From the NCBI GenBank assembly GCA_041744075.1, contig JBGTLQ010000167.1, positions 5,477 to 69,476 on the forward strand: a stretch of DNA of 64,000 nt, in the 5' to 3' direction. A program made the translations under genes and the position numbers. This DNA is from JAJTZA01 sp041744075. GTDB lineage: Bacteria; Verrucomicrobiota; Verrucomicrobiia; Chthoniobacterales; Terrimicrobiaceae. This document shows positions 27,832 to 37,337 of the stretch, piece by piece. Under the pieces are notes generated by a model. That model was not told the DNA's origin. It saw nothing but the letters and a program-made list of their open reading frames with translations, and searched no databases. Numbering within the stretch: position 1 is the first letter of the stretch; the number at the start of each line of letters is the position of its first letter.

Positions 27832-28531
27832 CGGTGTTCTTTTGGTTGACAAAGCTTCTGGAATGACGTCTCACGACGTGGTTGCCATCAGCCGCCGTGC
27901 TCTCGACACCCGCAAAATCGGTCATTGTGGAACCTTGGATCCTCTCGCTACCGGCCTTCTAATTCTGACCGTGGGTCGCGGTACAAAAATTCAGGACCTC
28001 TTAATGAGCGAGGACAAGGAATATGAAGGCACAATGAAACTCGGCGTGACGACCAGCAGTCAGGATTCTGATGGGGAGCCTCTTAAGGAACGCCCTGTTC
28101 CTGAGTTGAGCCAGAGTGATGTGGAGGAGGCTTTCGCCAAATTCCGCGGCGATTTTTATCAGATGCCTCCCATGGTGAGCGCTATTAAAAAAGATGGTGT
28201 TCCCCTTTACAAATTGGCACGCCAGGGCAAAAGCGTGGAACGCGAACCGCGTTTTGTTCACGTGTATTCCTCAGCTGTCCTGGCCTTACGCTTGCCGGAA
28301 ATTGATTTTCGGATTGTTTGCAGCAAGGGGTTTTATGTCAGAACATTTTCTCATGACATCGGAGAGTCTCTGGGCTGCGGGGCGCACCTTTCGTCACTCC
28401 GCCGCACCAAATCTGGCAAGTTCTCTGTCGATGGCGCTGTGACCGTGGAGGAACTCAAAAGCCTGTCCTGCGAATCGCTTCGCTCTCGCGTGATGAGTCT
28501 TCCATCGGTCTCAAGACTCCGGGGGGCGTGA
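27821..28531 (+). CDS. truB: tRNA pseudouridine-55 synthase TruB
   Basis: 236 residues from the ATG at 27821, overlapping the nrnA-like gene by 11 bases. MEVDGVLLVDKASGMTSHDV, the catalytic-aspartate motif GTLDPLATGLL, and SKGFYVRTFSHDIGE are diagnostic. The enzyme converts U55 to pseudouridine in the T-loop of tRNAs. It is somewhat short because it lacks a full C-terminal PUA domain, as in many bacteria. Confidence 0.95.
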   Translation: MEVDGVLLVDKASGMTSHDVVAISRRALDTRKIGHCGTLDPLATGLLILTVGRGTKIQDLLMSEDKEYEGTMKLGVTTSSQDSDGEPLKERPVPELSQSDVEEAFAKFRGDFYQMPPMVSAIKKDGVPLYKLARQGKSVEREPRFVHVYSSAVLALRLPEIDFRIVCSKGFYVRTFSHDIGESLGCGAHLSSLRRTKSGKFSVDGAVTVEELKSLSCESLRSRVMSLPSVSRLRGA

Positions 28532-29523
28532 TGGCATCGGCCGAGGAAGCCATGACCATTCTCACGGAGACCTCCCAACTCTCCAACATCTCCGGTCCGC
28601 TTTGTCTGGCCATTGGCGTTTTTGATGGGGTCCACCTCGGTCATCAAGCCGTTCTTGGTCGAGCCAGAGACGATGCCAAATCGATGGGAGGCAAAGCAAT
28701 TGCGATCACGTTTGACCCTCACCCGGTAAAAATTCTTCGCCCGCAGTCCGCTCCGCGTCTCCTGACCTCAACCCCGCACAAACTCCAACTCATCTCAAAA
28801 CTCGGGTATTCGTTCGCGCTGGTGATTCCGTTTGATGAAGCGATGGCAACCACCTCGGCTGAAAACTTTTTGCTTTCGCTTTATCAACCCGCCCGACAAC
28901 TCGCAGAAATTGTTGTGGGCTGTGGGTGGGCCTTCGGAAAAAACCGGGCCGGAACGGTCGAACTTATCCGCAATGTCGGCGATAGAGAGGGATTTCTTGC
29001 GGTGGAAATTCCCGCAGTGGAATCCGGGAACCAACTCGTGAGCAGCACCCGGATTCGCCGGGCCATCGAAGAGGGAGATTTTGAATCGGCTGCCACCTGT
29101 CTTGGCAGACCATACACGATCCTTGGAACGGTTATCCAAGGAAAACAACTCGGTCGAACACTCGGTTTCCCCACTGCCAATTTACGCGCCCACAATGAAC
29201 AATTCCCTCCCAATGGTGTTTACACTGTGGAGGCCGCAATCGCTGGAAAGCAGGTTCCGGGTGTTGCCAATATCGGGGTCCGCCCCACCATCGAGTCCCA
29301 AGGCGAACGGGTGCTCGAAGTCCACCTTCTCAACTTCAGTGAAGACATCTATGGACAAGATATCGAAATCACTTTCTTGTCGCTGCTTCGAGGTGAACAA
29401 AAGTTTTCCTCCGTCGAGGCCCTGCAATCCCAAATCCAAAAAGACATCGCCACGGCCACCACACTTTTCCAGCAAAGAAACGACGCTCCAAATTGTGCCG
29501 ACTTTGATTGGCTTAAGTCGTGA
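28528..29523 (+). CDS. ribF: Bifunctional riboflavin kinase / FAD synthetase
   Basis: 331 residues. An N-terminal nucleotidyltransferase domain (AIGVFDGVHLGHQAVL, about 27-42; SSTRIRRAIEEGDFE) makes FAD from FMN. A C-terminal flavokinase domain (GRTLGFPTANLRAHNE; GVANIGVRPTI) makes FMN from riboflavin. The GTG start overlaps the truB stop by 4 bases, with an ATG one codon later as the alternative. It sits directly upstream of, and overlaps, an RND efflux gene pair. Confidence 0.94.
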   Translation: MMASAEEAMTILTETSQLSNISGPLCLAIGVFDGVHLGHQAVLGRARDDAKSMGGKAIAITFDPHPVKILRPQSAPRLLTSTPHKLQLISKLGYSFALVIPFDEAMATTSAENFLLSLYQPARQLAEIVVGCGWAFGKNRAGTVELIRNVGDREGFLAVEIPAVESGNQLVSSTRIRRAIEEGDFESAATCLGRPYTILGTVIQGKQLGRTLGFPTANLRAHNEQFPPNGVYTVEAAIAGKQVPGVANIGVRPTIESQGERVLEVHLLNFSEDIYGQDIEITFLSLLRGEQKFSSVEALQSQIQKDIATATTLFQQRNDAPNCADFDWLKS

Positions 29524-30764
29524 CACCGGGTCTTCGCCTCATTAGTTATCCCAGCATGCCGGATCACTCCTATTGCTTTTCAGATTCAGTTGATCTTTTG
29601 CTCAAAGCCACATTCTCACTGGCTGTTCTCTGTGTGATTGGTTGCGGCCCTAAGGAGTCAGCCACCGCCCCCCCGGCCCCAAGCGTCACCGTGGCACCTG
29701 TCGAAGAACGAACCATTCAGGACTTTGTGGTATTTACCGGACGCACCGAGGCGGTCGAGTCCGTGGATATCCGAGCCCGTGTGAGCGGCTATCTCACTGA
29801 AACAAAGTTCCAAGACGGCCAAGAGGTCAAAAGAGGCGATGTGCTTTTTATCATTGATCCCCGCCCCTATCAGGCTGACGAAGAGCGTGCCAAGGCAGAG
29901 TATGACCAATCCCAAGCTGACCTCCAACTCTCAGGAATCGAATACACTCGCGCCTCGGAACTTCGCAAAAAGAACACCATTTCTGCCTCTGATTTTGACG
30001 CCAAGGCGGCTGCCTACCTCAAGTCTCAGAGCCAACTTGCATCGGCCAAAGCCAGTTGGGACACCGCCAAGCTCAACTTGGAATTCACGACCATCAGGTC
30101 CCCCATCGATGGGAGAACCAGCCGGGCGGCTGTGACTCAAGGAAATTTGGTGACCCCCGATATGAAGGATCCCCTCACGGTGGTCGTTTCCACCGACCCG
30201 ATGTATGCGTATGCAGAAATTGATGAGAGGCAACTCATGCGATACGTGCGGCTGAATCAAGCCGCCGCAGAGGCCGGCACTCTCAAGGATGAACCCGAGA
30301 CACCCATCGAGTTACAACTGGCGGACGAAACCGGCTTCCCCCACCTTGGCCGTATTGACTTTGCGGACAACCGGGTTAATGCCGAAACCGGAACCATCAC
30401 CATCCGCGGGGTCTTTGAAAATAAAAACCGCCTGCTTGGACCGGGTCTGTTTGTGCGGCTCAGATTTCCTGGCGGTGACAAATACCAATCGCTGCTTGTT
30501 CCGCAAGAATCCATTGGCACCGATCAGGGCCAAAAGTTTGTATTCGTGGTGGGCCAGGATGGCATCGTTGACTATCGCCGCGTCGAACCCGGAGCCTTGC
30601 AGGAAGACGGCTGGCGGGCAGTGAAAGGAAATCTCAAAGCCGGCGAAAATGTGATCGTCGATGGACTCATCAAGGCCCGTGTCGGCGAAAAAGTGGAAAC
30701 CTCGCCATGGAAACCCGAGGCGGACACCCCGGAAGCCACTGCCGAGGCTCCAGTAGCACAGTGA
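29520..30764 (+). CDS. RND efflux periplasmic adaptor lipoprotein
   Basis: 414 residues. A hydrophobic segment ends in VIGC (Cys42 counting from the GTG at 29520), a likely lipobox. An ATG at 29556 would give a more usual signal length. The MFP core is clear: ARVSGYLTETKFQDGQEVKR and RGDVLFIIDPRPYQ form the lipoyl half-motif, then a helical hairpin, then TIRSPIDGRTSRAAVTQGN. It bridges the inner-membrane pump to an outer-membrane channel. The GTG overlaps the ribF stop by 4 bases, and its own stop overlaps the pump start. Confidence 0.9.
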   Translation: MTPGLRLISYPSMPDHSYCFSDSVDLLLKATFSLAVLCVIGCGPKESATAPPAPSVTVAPVEERTIQDFVVFTGRTEAVESVDIRARVSGYLTETKFQDGQEVKRGDVLFIIDPRPYQADEERAKAEYDQSQADLQLSGIEYTRASELRKKNTISASDFDAKAAAYLKSQSQLASAKASWDTAKLNLEFTTIRSPIDGRTSRAAVTQGNLVTPDMKDPLTVVVSTDPMYAYAEIDERQLMRYVRLNQAAAEAGTLKDEPETPIELQLADETGFPHLGRIDFADNRVNAETGTITIRGVFENKNRLLGPGLFVRLRFPGGDKYQSLLVPQESIGTDQGQKFVFVVGQDGIVDYRRVEPGALQEDGWRAVKGNLKAGENVIVDGLIKARVGEKVETSPWKPEADTPEATAEAPVAQ

Positions 30765-33700
30765 GAATCAGCCACTTTTTCATCGACCGTCCCATTTTTG
30801 CGGCGGTGCTATCCATCTTGATCACCATCGTGGGAGGGGTGGCCCTAATGACACTGCCGGTCGCGCAATACCCGGACATCACCCCACCCAGCGTGCAAGT
30901 TGCCACCGCTTATCCGGGAGCGGATGCCAAAACTGTCGCCGAGACGATTGGCGCCCCCATTGAACAACAGGTCAATGGCGTCGAGAACATGCTCTACATG
31001 TCGTCCCAGTCGAACAGTGATGGCTCCTACAGCCTGGCGATCACTTTCAAATTGGGAACGGATCTCGACTCCGCTCAAGTCCTCACGCAAAACCGCGTGA
31101 ATCTTGCCCTTCCGCTTCTGCCAGAGGACGTACGGCGCACCGGAGTGACCGTTAAAAAACAATCCTCATCCATGATGATGATTATTAACCTCATCTCGCC
31201 GGATGATCGGTATGACGCACTTTACCTCGGCAACTACGCGATCCTCCAACTCAAAGACATTCTGGCCCGCGTCAACGGCGTCGGTGACATCAGCATCTTT
31301 GGTTATGAATACAGCATGAGGATCTGGCTCGATCCTGAAAAGCTTTCGTCGCTTGGGCTTTCCGCAGAAGACGTGGTGTCCTCGATTCGTGAACAGAATG
31401 TTCAAGTGGCCGCCGGGATTATTGGAGCTCCCCCCACCGCCACACCCGTGGCCTTCCAATACACGGTCAGCACGCAAGGACGCCTTTCGACGCCGGAAGA
31501 GTTTGAGCAGATTGTGGTCAAACAGGGACCGCAAGGAGAAATTGTCCGCCTCGGCGATGTCGCCCGTGCAGAACTTGGTGCCAAGGATTACAGCATTGAG
31601 AGCACCCTGGATGGACGCCCCACCGTAGGCTTGGCCATCTACCAGCAGCCCGGAAGCAATGCCCTTGCCACAGCCCAGCTCCTCAGAAAAACTATGGAGG
31701 AACTTCAGTCGGGATTCCCGGATGGCATGGAATATCGCATTGAATATGACACCACGGAGTTTGTGGCTGAGTCAGTCAACTCGGTCATTCACACCCTCTT
31801 TGAAGCTCTGATTCTCGTGATCCTCGTGGTGTTACTGTTTCTCCAATCATGGCGGGCCACACTCATTCCATTATTGGCTGTGCCAGTTTCGCTGATTGGC
31901 ACATTCGCTGCCATGGCAGCCTTTGGGTTTTCCCTAAATAATATTTCGCTTTTTGGCATTGTCTTGGCGATTGGGATTGTTGTTGATGACGCGATTGTTG
32001 TGGTCGAAAACGTTGAACGCAATCTTCACCTCGGGTTGCCGCCCCGCGAAGCAGCCCGCAAAGCCATGGAGGAAGTTTTTGGCGCAGTTGTCGCCGTGGC
32101 CTTGGTATTAACCGCCGTGTTTGTCCCCACGGCCTTTATCACCGGAATCTCCGGGGAGTTTTACCGTCAGTTCGCGCTCACCATCGCCGTGAGCACGATC
32201 ATCTCAGCCTTCAACTCAGTCACGCTCAGCCCTGCCTTGGCTGCGATTCTCCTTCAAGCCCCCGGCTCAAAAAAAGATCCCCTCACCAAACTTCTGGACG
32301 CGACCCTGGGTTGGCTCTTCCGGGGCTTTAACAACCTGTTCGAAAAGGTCACCCACGGTTATGGCAAAATTGTCACAGGTCTCGTGAGAAAGACCTCACT
32401 GGTTTTGCTCCTCTACGTCGGATTGATTGGACTGACACTACTGGGCTTTCTAAAAACTCCGGTGGGTTTTATTCCTCAGCAAGACAAGGGATACCTTATT
32501 GCGAATGTGCAACTGCCCGATGCCTCGTCCCTAGGTCGAACAAAAGCCATCTCTGCCAAAGCTGACGAAATCATCCGCTCGACGAAAGGTGTTGCGCACA
32601 CGCTCGTGATCAATGGGCTTTCGGTGGTCTCAGGATCGAACCTGCCAAACGCAGCCACCATCTTCGTGATCTTGGATGAATTCCACGACCGGAGGGCCCC
32701 AGACCTTTCCGGCGCACAAATCGCCCGTCAGCTGAATGGCGCACTATCACAAATTCCGCAAGCCCTCACCGGAGTCTTTGGCCCTCCCCCGGTGGATGGC
32801 ATGGGCAGCACCGGTGGGTTTCGGTTGATGGTTCAAGATCGGGGCGGCATGGGATTTGAGGCCCTCGAAGAAGCCGCCTCCAACTTGGTGGACGCCACCC
32901 GAGAGGAAAGCCAACTGGCCAATGTCTTCTCAAGTTTTAGTTCAGGAACTCCGCAACTGTTTGTTGACATTGACCGCGTGAAGGCCAAGGCCCTCAACGT
33001 CCCGCTGGGCAGCATTTTCAGCACCCTACAAATCGAGTTGGGATCTTCCTATGTGAATGACATCACGCTTTTTGGCAGGTCCTTCCAAGTCACCGCCCAA
33101 GCCGACGCGAGGTTTCGCGAGCAGCCAGAGGACATTCTCCGACTAAAAGCCCGAAGCAACACGGGTGCCATGGTACCCCTCGCCACCTTGGGAACAGTTT
33201 CCGAGATCACCGCACCAGCAAGCGTTCAGCGTTACAATCTTTACCCCGCCGCCGATGTGGTCGGAGGCACAGCCCCCGGCGTCAGCTCAGGGCAGGCGGT
33301 CAACATCATGGAAAACCTTGCCCAAACCAATCTGCCCCGCAGCATGGGCTTTGAGTGGACGGATCTGACCTACCAACAAATTCTGGCCGGCAATGTCGCT
33401 CTCTTTGTGTTCCCGCTTTGCGTGCTCTTTGTATTTCTGACCCTCGCCGCCCAGTATGAAAGCTGGACCCTGCCCATGGCCATTATCCTCATTGTCCCGA
33501 TGTGCCTTCTCTCTGCTATCGGCGGCGTTCTCTTGCGTGGTCAGGATAATAACATTTTCACTCAAATCGGCTTTATCGTCCTAGTAGGATTGGCGTGTAA
33601 AAACGCGATCCTCATTGTTGAGTTTGCCAAGCAACTGGAAGGCCCAAGCAGGGACCGATTTGCTGCCGTCATCGAAGCCTGCCGCCTGCGTCTGAGGCCA

Positions 33701-33925
33701 ATCCTAATGACCTCTTTTGCATTTATCCTAGGTGTGGTTCCTTTGGTTCTTGCCAGTGGCCCCGGAGCCGAGATGCGCCAAGCTCTTGGCACCGCCGTCT
33801 TCTCTGGGATGCTGGGGGTCACCTTCTTTGGGATATTCCTTACCCCCGTCTTTTATGTGGTGATCCGCGGACTCTCAAAACGGCAGGAAGCGAATGCCGC
33901 CGCCCCAGCGGAAATTGCCAAGTAA
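30761..33925 (+). CDS. RND multidrug efflux permease (AcrB/HAE1 family)
   Basis: 1054 residues from the GTG at 30761, which overlaps the adaptor stop (GTGA). The 12-helix plan with two large periplasmic loops is evident. FIDRPIFAAVLSILITIVGG opens helix 1. The proton-relay aspartate pair is in GIVVDDAIVVVENVERN (about residues 403-419). KTPVGFIPQQDKGYL and LLFL-type helices complete the fold. It exports hydrophobic compounds using proton motive force. No TolC-like outer-membrane gene follows: the next gene is convergent bioD, so the channel is encoded elsewhere. Confidence 0.93.
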   Translation: MRISHFFIDRPIFAAVLSILITIVGGVALMTLPVAQYPDITPPSVQVATAYPGADAKTVAETIGAPIEQQVNGVENMLYMSSQSNSDGSYSLAITFKLGTDLDSAQVLTQNRVNLALPLLPEDVRRTGVTVKKQSSSMMMIINLISPDDRYDALYLGNYAILQLKDILARVNGVGDISIFGYEYSMRIWLDPEKLSSLGLSAEDVVSSIREQNVQVAAGIIGAPPTATPVAFQYTVSTQGRLSTPEEFEQIVVKQGPQGEIVRLGDVARAELGAKDYSIESTLDGRPTVGLAIYQQPGSNALATAQLLRKTMEELQSGFPDGMEYRIEYDTTEFVAESVNSVIHTLFEALILVILVVLLFLQSWRATLIPLLAVPVSLIGTFAAMAAFGFSLNNISLFGIVLAIGIVVDDAIVVVENVERNLHLGLPPREAARKAMEEVFGAVVAVALVLTAVFVPTAFITGISGEFYRQFALTIAVSTIISAFNSVTLSPALAAILLQAPGSKKDPLTKLLDATLGWLFRGFNNLFEKVTHGYGKIVTGLVRKTSLVLLLYVGLIGLTLLGFLKTPVGFIPQQDKGYLIANVQLPDASSLGRTKAISAKADEIIRSTKGVAHTLVINGLSVVSGSNLPNAATIFVILDEFHDRRAPDLSGAQIARQLNGALSQIPQALTGVFGPPPVDGMGSTGGFRLMVQDRGGMGFEALEEAASNLVDATREESQLANVFSSFSSGTPQLFVDIDRVKAKALNVPLGSIFSTLQIELGSSYVNDITLFGRSFQVTAQADARFREQPEDILRLKARSNTGAMVPLATLGTVSEITAPASVQRYNLYPAADVVGGTAPGVSSGQAVNIMENLAQTNLPRSMGFEWTDLTYQQILAGNVALFVFPLCVLFVFLTLAAQYESWTLPMAIILIVPMCLLSAIGGVLLRGQDNNIFTQIGFIVLVGLACKNAILIVEFAKQLEGPSRDRFAAVIEACRLRLRPILMTSFAFILGVVPLVLASGPGAEMRQALGTAVFSGMLGVTFFGIFLTPVFYVVIRGLSKRQEANAAAPAEIAK

Positions 33926-33932
33926 AAACTGC

Positions 33933-34553
33933 TCAGGCCACGTCAACGGCCAATTGTTCCTGGCCCCCTGTTAATTCAAACAACACGGGAAGCCCGGTGA
34001 GTTCTTCCAACAAGGCTCGGTTGGAAGTGGTGGAAGGGTCATCAGAAAATGAGGAGTTGAGCACAAGACCCGAAATTGGCAGCCCCCGATTTTGAATGTC
34101 TGAAACCGTTAGCAAACAATGGTTCAGGCATCCCAAACGATTGGGGACCACAACAACAACCGGAAGACCAAAGCTAACCGCAAGATCTGCCATGCTCAGA
34201 CCGGGACCAACTGGAACCGCCCAACCGCCAACCCCCTCCACAAGCACAGACTGCCGCCCCAAAGAGACTCTCTGAAACCATGTGAGTAATTCCTCACGTG
34301 TGATGACCTTTCCCAGCAGCCGTGCCGCTTGCAAGGGTGCCAAGGGGTCGTTCAACCAGATGGGGTTAACCTCATCCAATGTCAGTTCCCCATCACACGC
34401 CTCCCACAAAACTCGGGCATCCTCACGGTCTCCACAACAAATCGGCTTTAAGGCGACGGTGTCCAAACCGGAAGCTCGGAGGGCCTTTGCCAACAGCGCC
34501 GCAAAAAAAGTTTTGCCGATGCCAGTATCCGTCCCTGCAATAAAGGCCCTCAC
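33933..34553 (-). CDS. bioD: Dethiobiotin synthetase BioD
   Basis: 206 residues. The P-loop MRAFIAGTDTGIGKTFFAAL at the N-terminus and VLVEGVGGWAVPV near residue 107 are diagnostic for BioD. The enzyme closes the ureido ring of biotin using ATP and CO2. No other biotin genes are present. It overlaps the preceding aminotransferase gene by 4 bases, but that enzyme resembles AspC/AlaT-type aminotransferases rather than BioA. Confidence 0.92.
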   Translation of the reverse strand: MRAFIAGTDTGIGKTFFAALLAKALRASGLDTVALKPICCGDREDARVLWEACDGELTLDEVNPIWLNDPLAPLQAARLLGKVITREELLTWFQRVSLGRQSVLVEGVGGWAVPVGPGLSMADLAVSFGLPVVVVVPNRLGCLNHCLLTVSDIQNRGLPISGLVLNSSFSDDPSTTSNRALLEELTGLPVLFELTGGQEQLAVDVA

Positions 34554-35713
34554 GCGCTTCTGACTTCAGCCACAAACTCGCCAATCCGTTGAACCGCGAT
34601 TTTGATTTGGTCAAGCGCGGTCGCATAGCTGCATCGGACGTGACCCTCACCACTCACACCAAACGCCGTGCCTGGCACAACGGCCACTTTCTTTTCATGC
34701 AGCAACCGCAAGGAAAATTCACTGCTGGTCAGTCCGGTGGAAGACACATCGGGAAACACATAAAAGGCTCCCTTGGGCTTGAAGCATGGAAGACCAAGTT
34801 CGTTAAAGGAGTTCACGATGTAATTGCGCCTCAACTCGTACTCCCGCCGCATGGATTCCATGGCAGGAGTTCCCCGCTCCAAGGCCTCAATCGTGGCATC
34901 CTGACCCATAATAGAAGCGCACAATATGGAATACTGATGAATCTTCATCATTGCCTCAATGATCTCCTTCGGCGCACAGGTAAAACCAATCCTCCAGCCG
35001 GTCATCGCATACGCTTTCGACACTCCATGAAGAAACACTGTGCGTTCTTTCATGCCCGGGAACGCCGCGATGCTGGTATGCGTCCCTCCCTCATAGGTCA
35101 GCTCACTATAAATTTCGTCGGTAAACACAATGAGGTCATGTTTCACACAGATCTCCGCAATCTCCGCCAGGTCCTCAGCGGACATGGTGGCCCCCGTGGG
35201 GTTGTTTGGGAAATTGAGCATGAGAATCTTGGAAGCCGGCGTGATGGCTGACACAAGGTCCTTCGCTGTTAACCGGAATTCATGCTCGGCATGCGTTGGA
35301 ATCGCCTTGGCCACTCCTCGGGCAAGAACAATGCTCGGCGCGTAGGAGACGTAACAGGGTTCATGATATAACACCTCGTCGCCCGGATCCAATAACGCCC
35401 GCAAAGCCAGATCAATGGACTCGGAGACTCCTACGGACACCAACACCTCAGAGAGCGGTTCATAATTAACCCCAAAGCGCCCTCGGACATAATCCGAAAT
35501 CGATCGTCTGAGCCTTGGAAGGCCAAGGTTGGACGTGTAGCCGGTGCGGCCTTTCTCCAGCGCATAGATCGCCGCTTCGCGAATGTGCCAAGGCGTCGCA
35601 AAGTCCGGTTCGCCGATGCCCAGCGAAATGACATCGCCCATCGTTTGGACAACTTCAAAAAAATCCCGGATTCCCGAGCGGGGAATCTCCTTCACATGAT
35701 CGGCAATCTTCAT
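34550..35713 (-). CDS. Class I/II PLP-dependent aminotransferase
   Basis: 387 residues. The PLP lysine lies in VSKAYAMTGWRIGF (about residues 231-244). NFPNNPTGATMS carries the conserved Asn, and RCSYATALDQI carries the substrate carboxylate-binding arginine near the C-terminus. These are fold-type I aspartate/alanine aminotransferase features. The exact amino donor is not predictable. An Lrp-type regulator lies 56 bases upstream on the same strand and probably governs it; bioD follows with a 4-base overlap. Confidence 0.88.
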   Translation of the reverse strand: MKIADHVKEIPRSGIRDFFEVVQTMGDVISLGIGEPDFATPWHIREAAIYALEKGRTGYTSNLGLPRLRRSISDYVRGRFGVNYEPLSEVLVSVGVSESIDLALRALLDPGDEVLYHEPCYVSYAPSIVLARGVAKAIPTHAEHEFRLTAKDLVSAITPASKILMLNFPNNPTGATMSAEDLAEIAEICVKHDLIVFTDEIYSELTYEGGTHTSIAAFPGMKERTVFLHGVSKAYAMTGWRIGFTCAPKEIIEAMMKIHQYSILCASIMGQDATIEALERGTPAMESMRREYELRRNYIVNSFNELGLPCFKPKGAFYVFPDVSSTGLTSSEFSLRLLHEKKVAVVPGTAFGVSGEGHVRCSYATALDQIKIAVQRIGEFVAEVRSA

Positions 35714-35769
35714 GTCAACTGGGAAAACAAGGAACAGCCTCGCAAAACTCGTTTCATCGGGATGGCAAA

Positions 35770-36264
35770 TTAAGGCGAAACCGACAGCCTCTCTGCCGTC
35801 TGTTCAAAATGATGGAAGGTCCCGTTCTCCTTATAAGTTTTTAATCGAAACCGAGTGGCCGTGGACTGGACCGCTTCGATGGTGCTCAACTTCTCAGCCA
35901 CAAACGAAGCCACTTCGCGCAGGTTGCGCCCCTCCACCGTGATCAGCAAATCATACCCCCCGCTCATCAGATAACAGGTCTGCACTTCCTCAAACTTGGC
36001 TATCCGCGAAGCCACACGATCAAATCCGCCATCCCGCTCAGGAGTGATCTTCACCTCAATCATCGCCCGCACCAAGTCGGTGTCCCATTTCTCATGATTG
36101 ATAATCGCTTGATATCCCAGAACAATTCCTTCGGCTTCCAGTCTTGCAATCGCTTGCTCAACTTCTTCCACACTCAAATTCAACATCCGCGCCAAATCCT
36201 CACGAGGAGTCAGCGCATTTCGTTCCAATATTTCAACAAGGGCCTGCATGTGACCGCCCATCAT
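35770..36264 (-). CDS. Lrp/AsnC-family transcriptional regulator
   Basis: 164 residues. The N-terminal winged helix-turn-helix (LTPREDLARMLNLSVEEVEQ, about 19-38) is followed by an AsnC/RAM ligand-binding domain with CYLMSGGYDLLITVEGRN. Such proteins sense amino acids and regulate their metabolism, which fits the adjacent aminotransferase. A GGAGG sits almost on top of the first ATG (36264), so the second ATG, one codon later, may be the real start. The longer frame to 36567 runs antisense through the H1-like gene and is rejected. Confidence 0.88.
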   Translation of the reverse strand: MMGGHMQALVEILERNALTPREDLARMLNLSVEEVEQAIARLEAEGIVLGYQAIINHEKWDTDLVRAMIEVKITPERDGGFDRVASRIAKFEEVQTCYLMSGGYDLLITVEGRNLREVASFVAEKLSTIEAVQSTATRFRLKTYKENGTFHHFEQTAERLSVSP

Positions 36265-36316
36265 TCCTCCCGTCTCTTTGCTTGGCAAGCCTGCCGCAAT
36301 AGGATATTGTTTTTGT

Positions 36317-36688
36317 ATGACAACATCCAAAAAGAAAGCCCCTGCCAAAAAAGCTGCGTCCAAAAAGCCAGCTGCTAAAAAAACAGCCGCCAAATCACCG
36401 GTTGGCGTCAAAGTCACCGTGAAAAAAACTGCCCCTCCCAAATCCTCAGCGTCCACCTCACGTGAGGAAAAAGCTGCCGAAAAAACCATCGAATTGCTTG
36501 ATGAAGCAGCCAGGTTGCTTCGCTCCTCACTTCGGAACGGTGCCAAAGCCACAGCCGAAGGCCGCACTCAGGCCAACCAAAAAGCTCACTCCCTCGTGAC
36601 CAAGGCCTCCAGTTCTCTCTCCAGCGTGGTCGGCGAAGCCGGTTCGATCTTGCACAAGGCCATTAACAAAACCTTGGGCGGAAAGTAA
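36317..36688 (+). CDS. Histone H1-like DNA-binding protein
   Basis: 123 residues. The first about 50 residues are Lys/Ala/Pro-rich (KKAPAKKAASKKPAAKKTAA), as in bacterial H1-like and eukaryotic H1 tails. The rest is a helical Ala/Ser/Lys-rich segment (EKAAEKTIELLDEAARLLRS). It probably binds DNA non-specifically and helps compact the nucleoid. It diverges from the Lrp-type regulator with 52 bases between starts. The composition is low-complexity, so homology cannot be taken from the tail alone. Confidence 0.65.
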   Translation: MTTSKKKAPAKKAASKKPAAKKTAAKSPVGVKVTVKKTAPPKSSASTSREEKAAEKTIELLDEAARLLRSSLRNGAKATAEGRTQANQKAHSLVTKASSSLSSVVGEAGSILHKAINKTLGGK

Positions 36689-36707
36689 ACCATCCGCAAC
36701 GCACTTT

Positions 36708-36733
36708 GTAGAGGAATTTGGAACAAATTTCTT
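36708..36733. repeat. 26-bp dispersed repeat, copy 1
   Basis: GTAGAGGAATTTGGAACAAA followed by TTTCTT. It is identical in reverse orientation to 50553-50578. The centre, AATTTG-GAA-CAAATT, is itself a small dyad. It lies in the gap between the histone-like gene and the MerR gene. Confidence 0.85.
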
Positions 36734-36781
36734 GGTTTTCTAGTATCGGAATCCTTCTCACGGTCAGCAAACGCCCCCTTC

Positions 36782-37294
36782 TCAAAGAGACGGTGGGCTG
36801 GCTGTTTTACCGCCCAAGATTTCCACCAACTGCTCAAGCACGGCTGGTGATGGCCGTTTGCGTCCCCGACAGAGAAGAAGAAAGTCGCCGGACAGCCCAA
36901 TGAGCTCCATGCTCTCCAAGCTCTTAACCGCCCCCAAACCCCCGGCCATCGCCACACCATCCTGCTTGGCCTGACGCAATAATTCATGCAACTCGGCATC
37001 GGTTTTTGAATCCAAAACCTCCCGAATCTTGCTCAACGGCAACCCTTGAGCCTGCAAAATCCTGATCGAGGCCAACTGGAGAAAATGACGTCTCCCATAC
37101 CTTCTCCCTGACAAGGGACCGTCCAACAAACCTTGGGTTCGGTAAAATCTGAGGTTGCGAATTGTGAGTTTTTCCGCAGCCTGGCCATTAACTGGAATAA
37201 CTTTATTTTCGTAACACCATGCGTTAACATCCTCTGAAAGAGTGTTTAAACCGTCATAGTATTCTTCCTCAAATCCAGCTTGGCGAAGCTTCAT
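36782..37294 (-). CDS. MerR-family transcriptional regulator
   Basis: 170 residues. A MerR-type helix-turn-helix (TIRNLRFYRTQGLLDGP, then YGRRHFLQLASIRILQAQGL) begins at about residue 44 and is followed by a short helical C-terminal region. An unusual N-terminal segment of about 40 residues precedes the DNA-binding domain. No cysteine-based metal site is seen, so it is probably not a metal sensor. The next gene downstream is convergent, and no target operon is obvious. Confidence 0.8.
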   Translation of the reverse strand: MKLRQAGFEEEYYDGLNTLSEDVNAWCYENKVIPVNGQAAEKLTIRNLRFYRTQGLLDGPLSGRRYGRRHFLQLASIRILQAQGLPLSKIREVLDSKTDAELHELLRQAKQDGVAMAGGLGAVKSLESMELIGLSGDFLLLCRGRKRPSPAVLEQLVEILGGKTASPPSL

Positions 37295-37337
37295 CCTTTA
37301 ATTGTCATCGAAGACAGTGTCACTGTCAACTTGGAGA

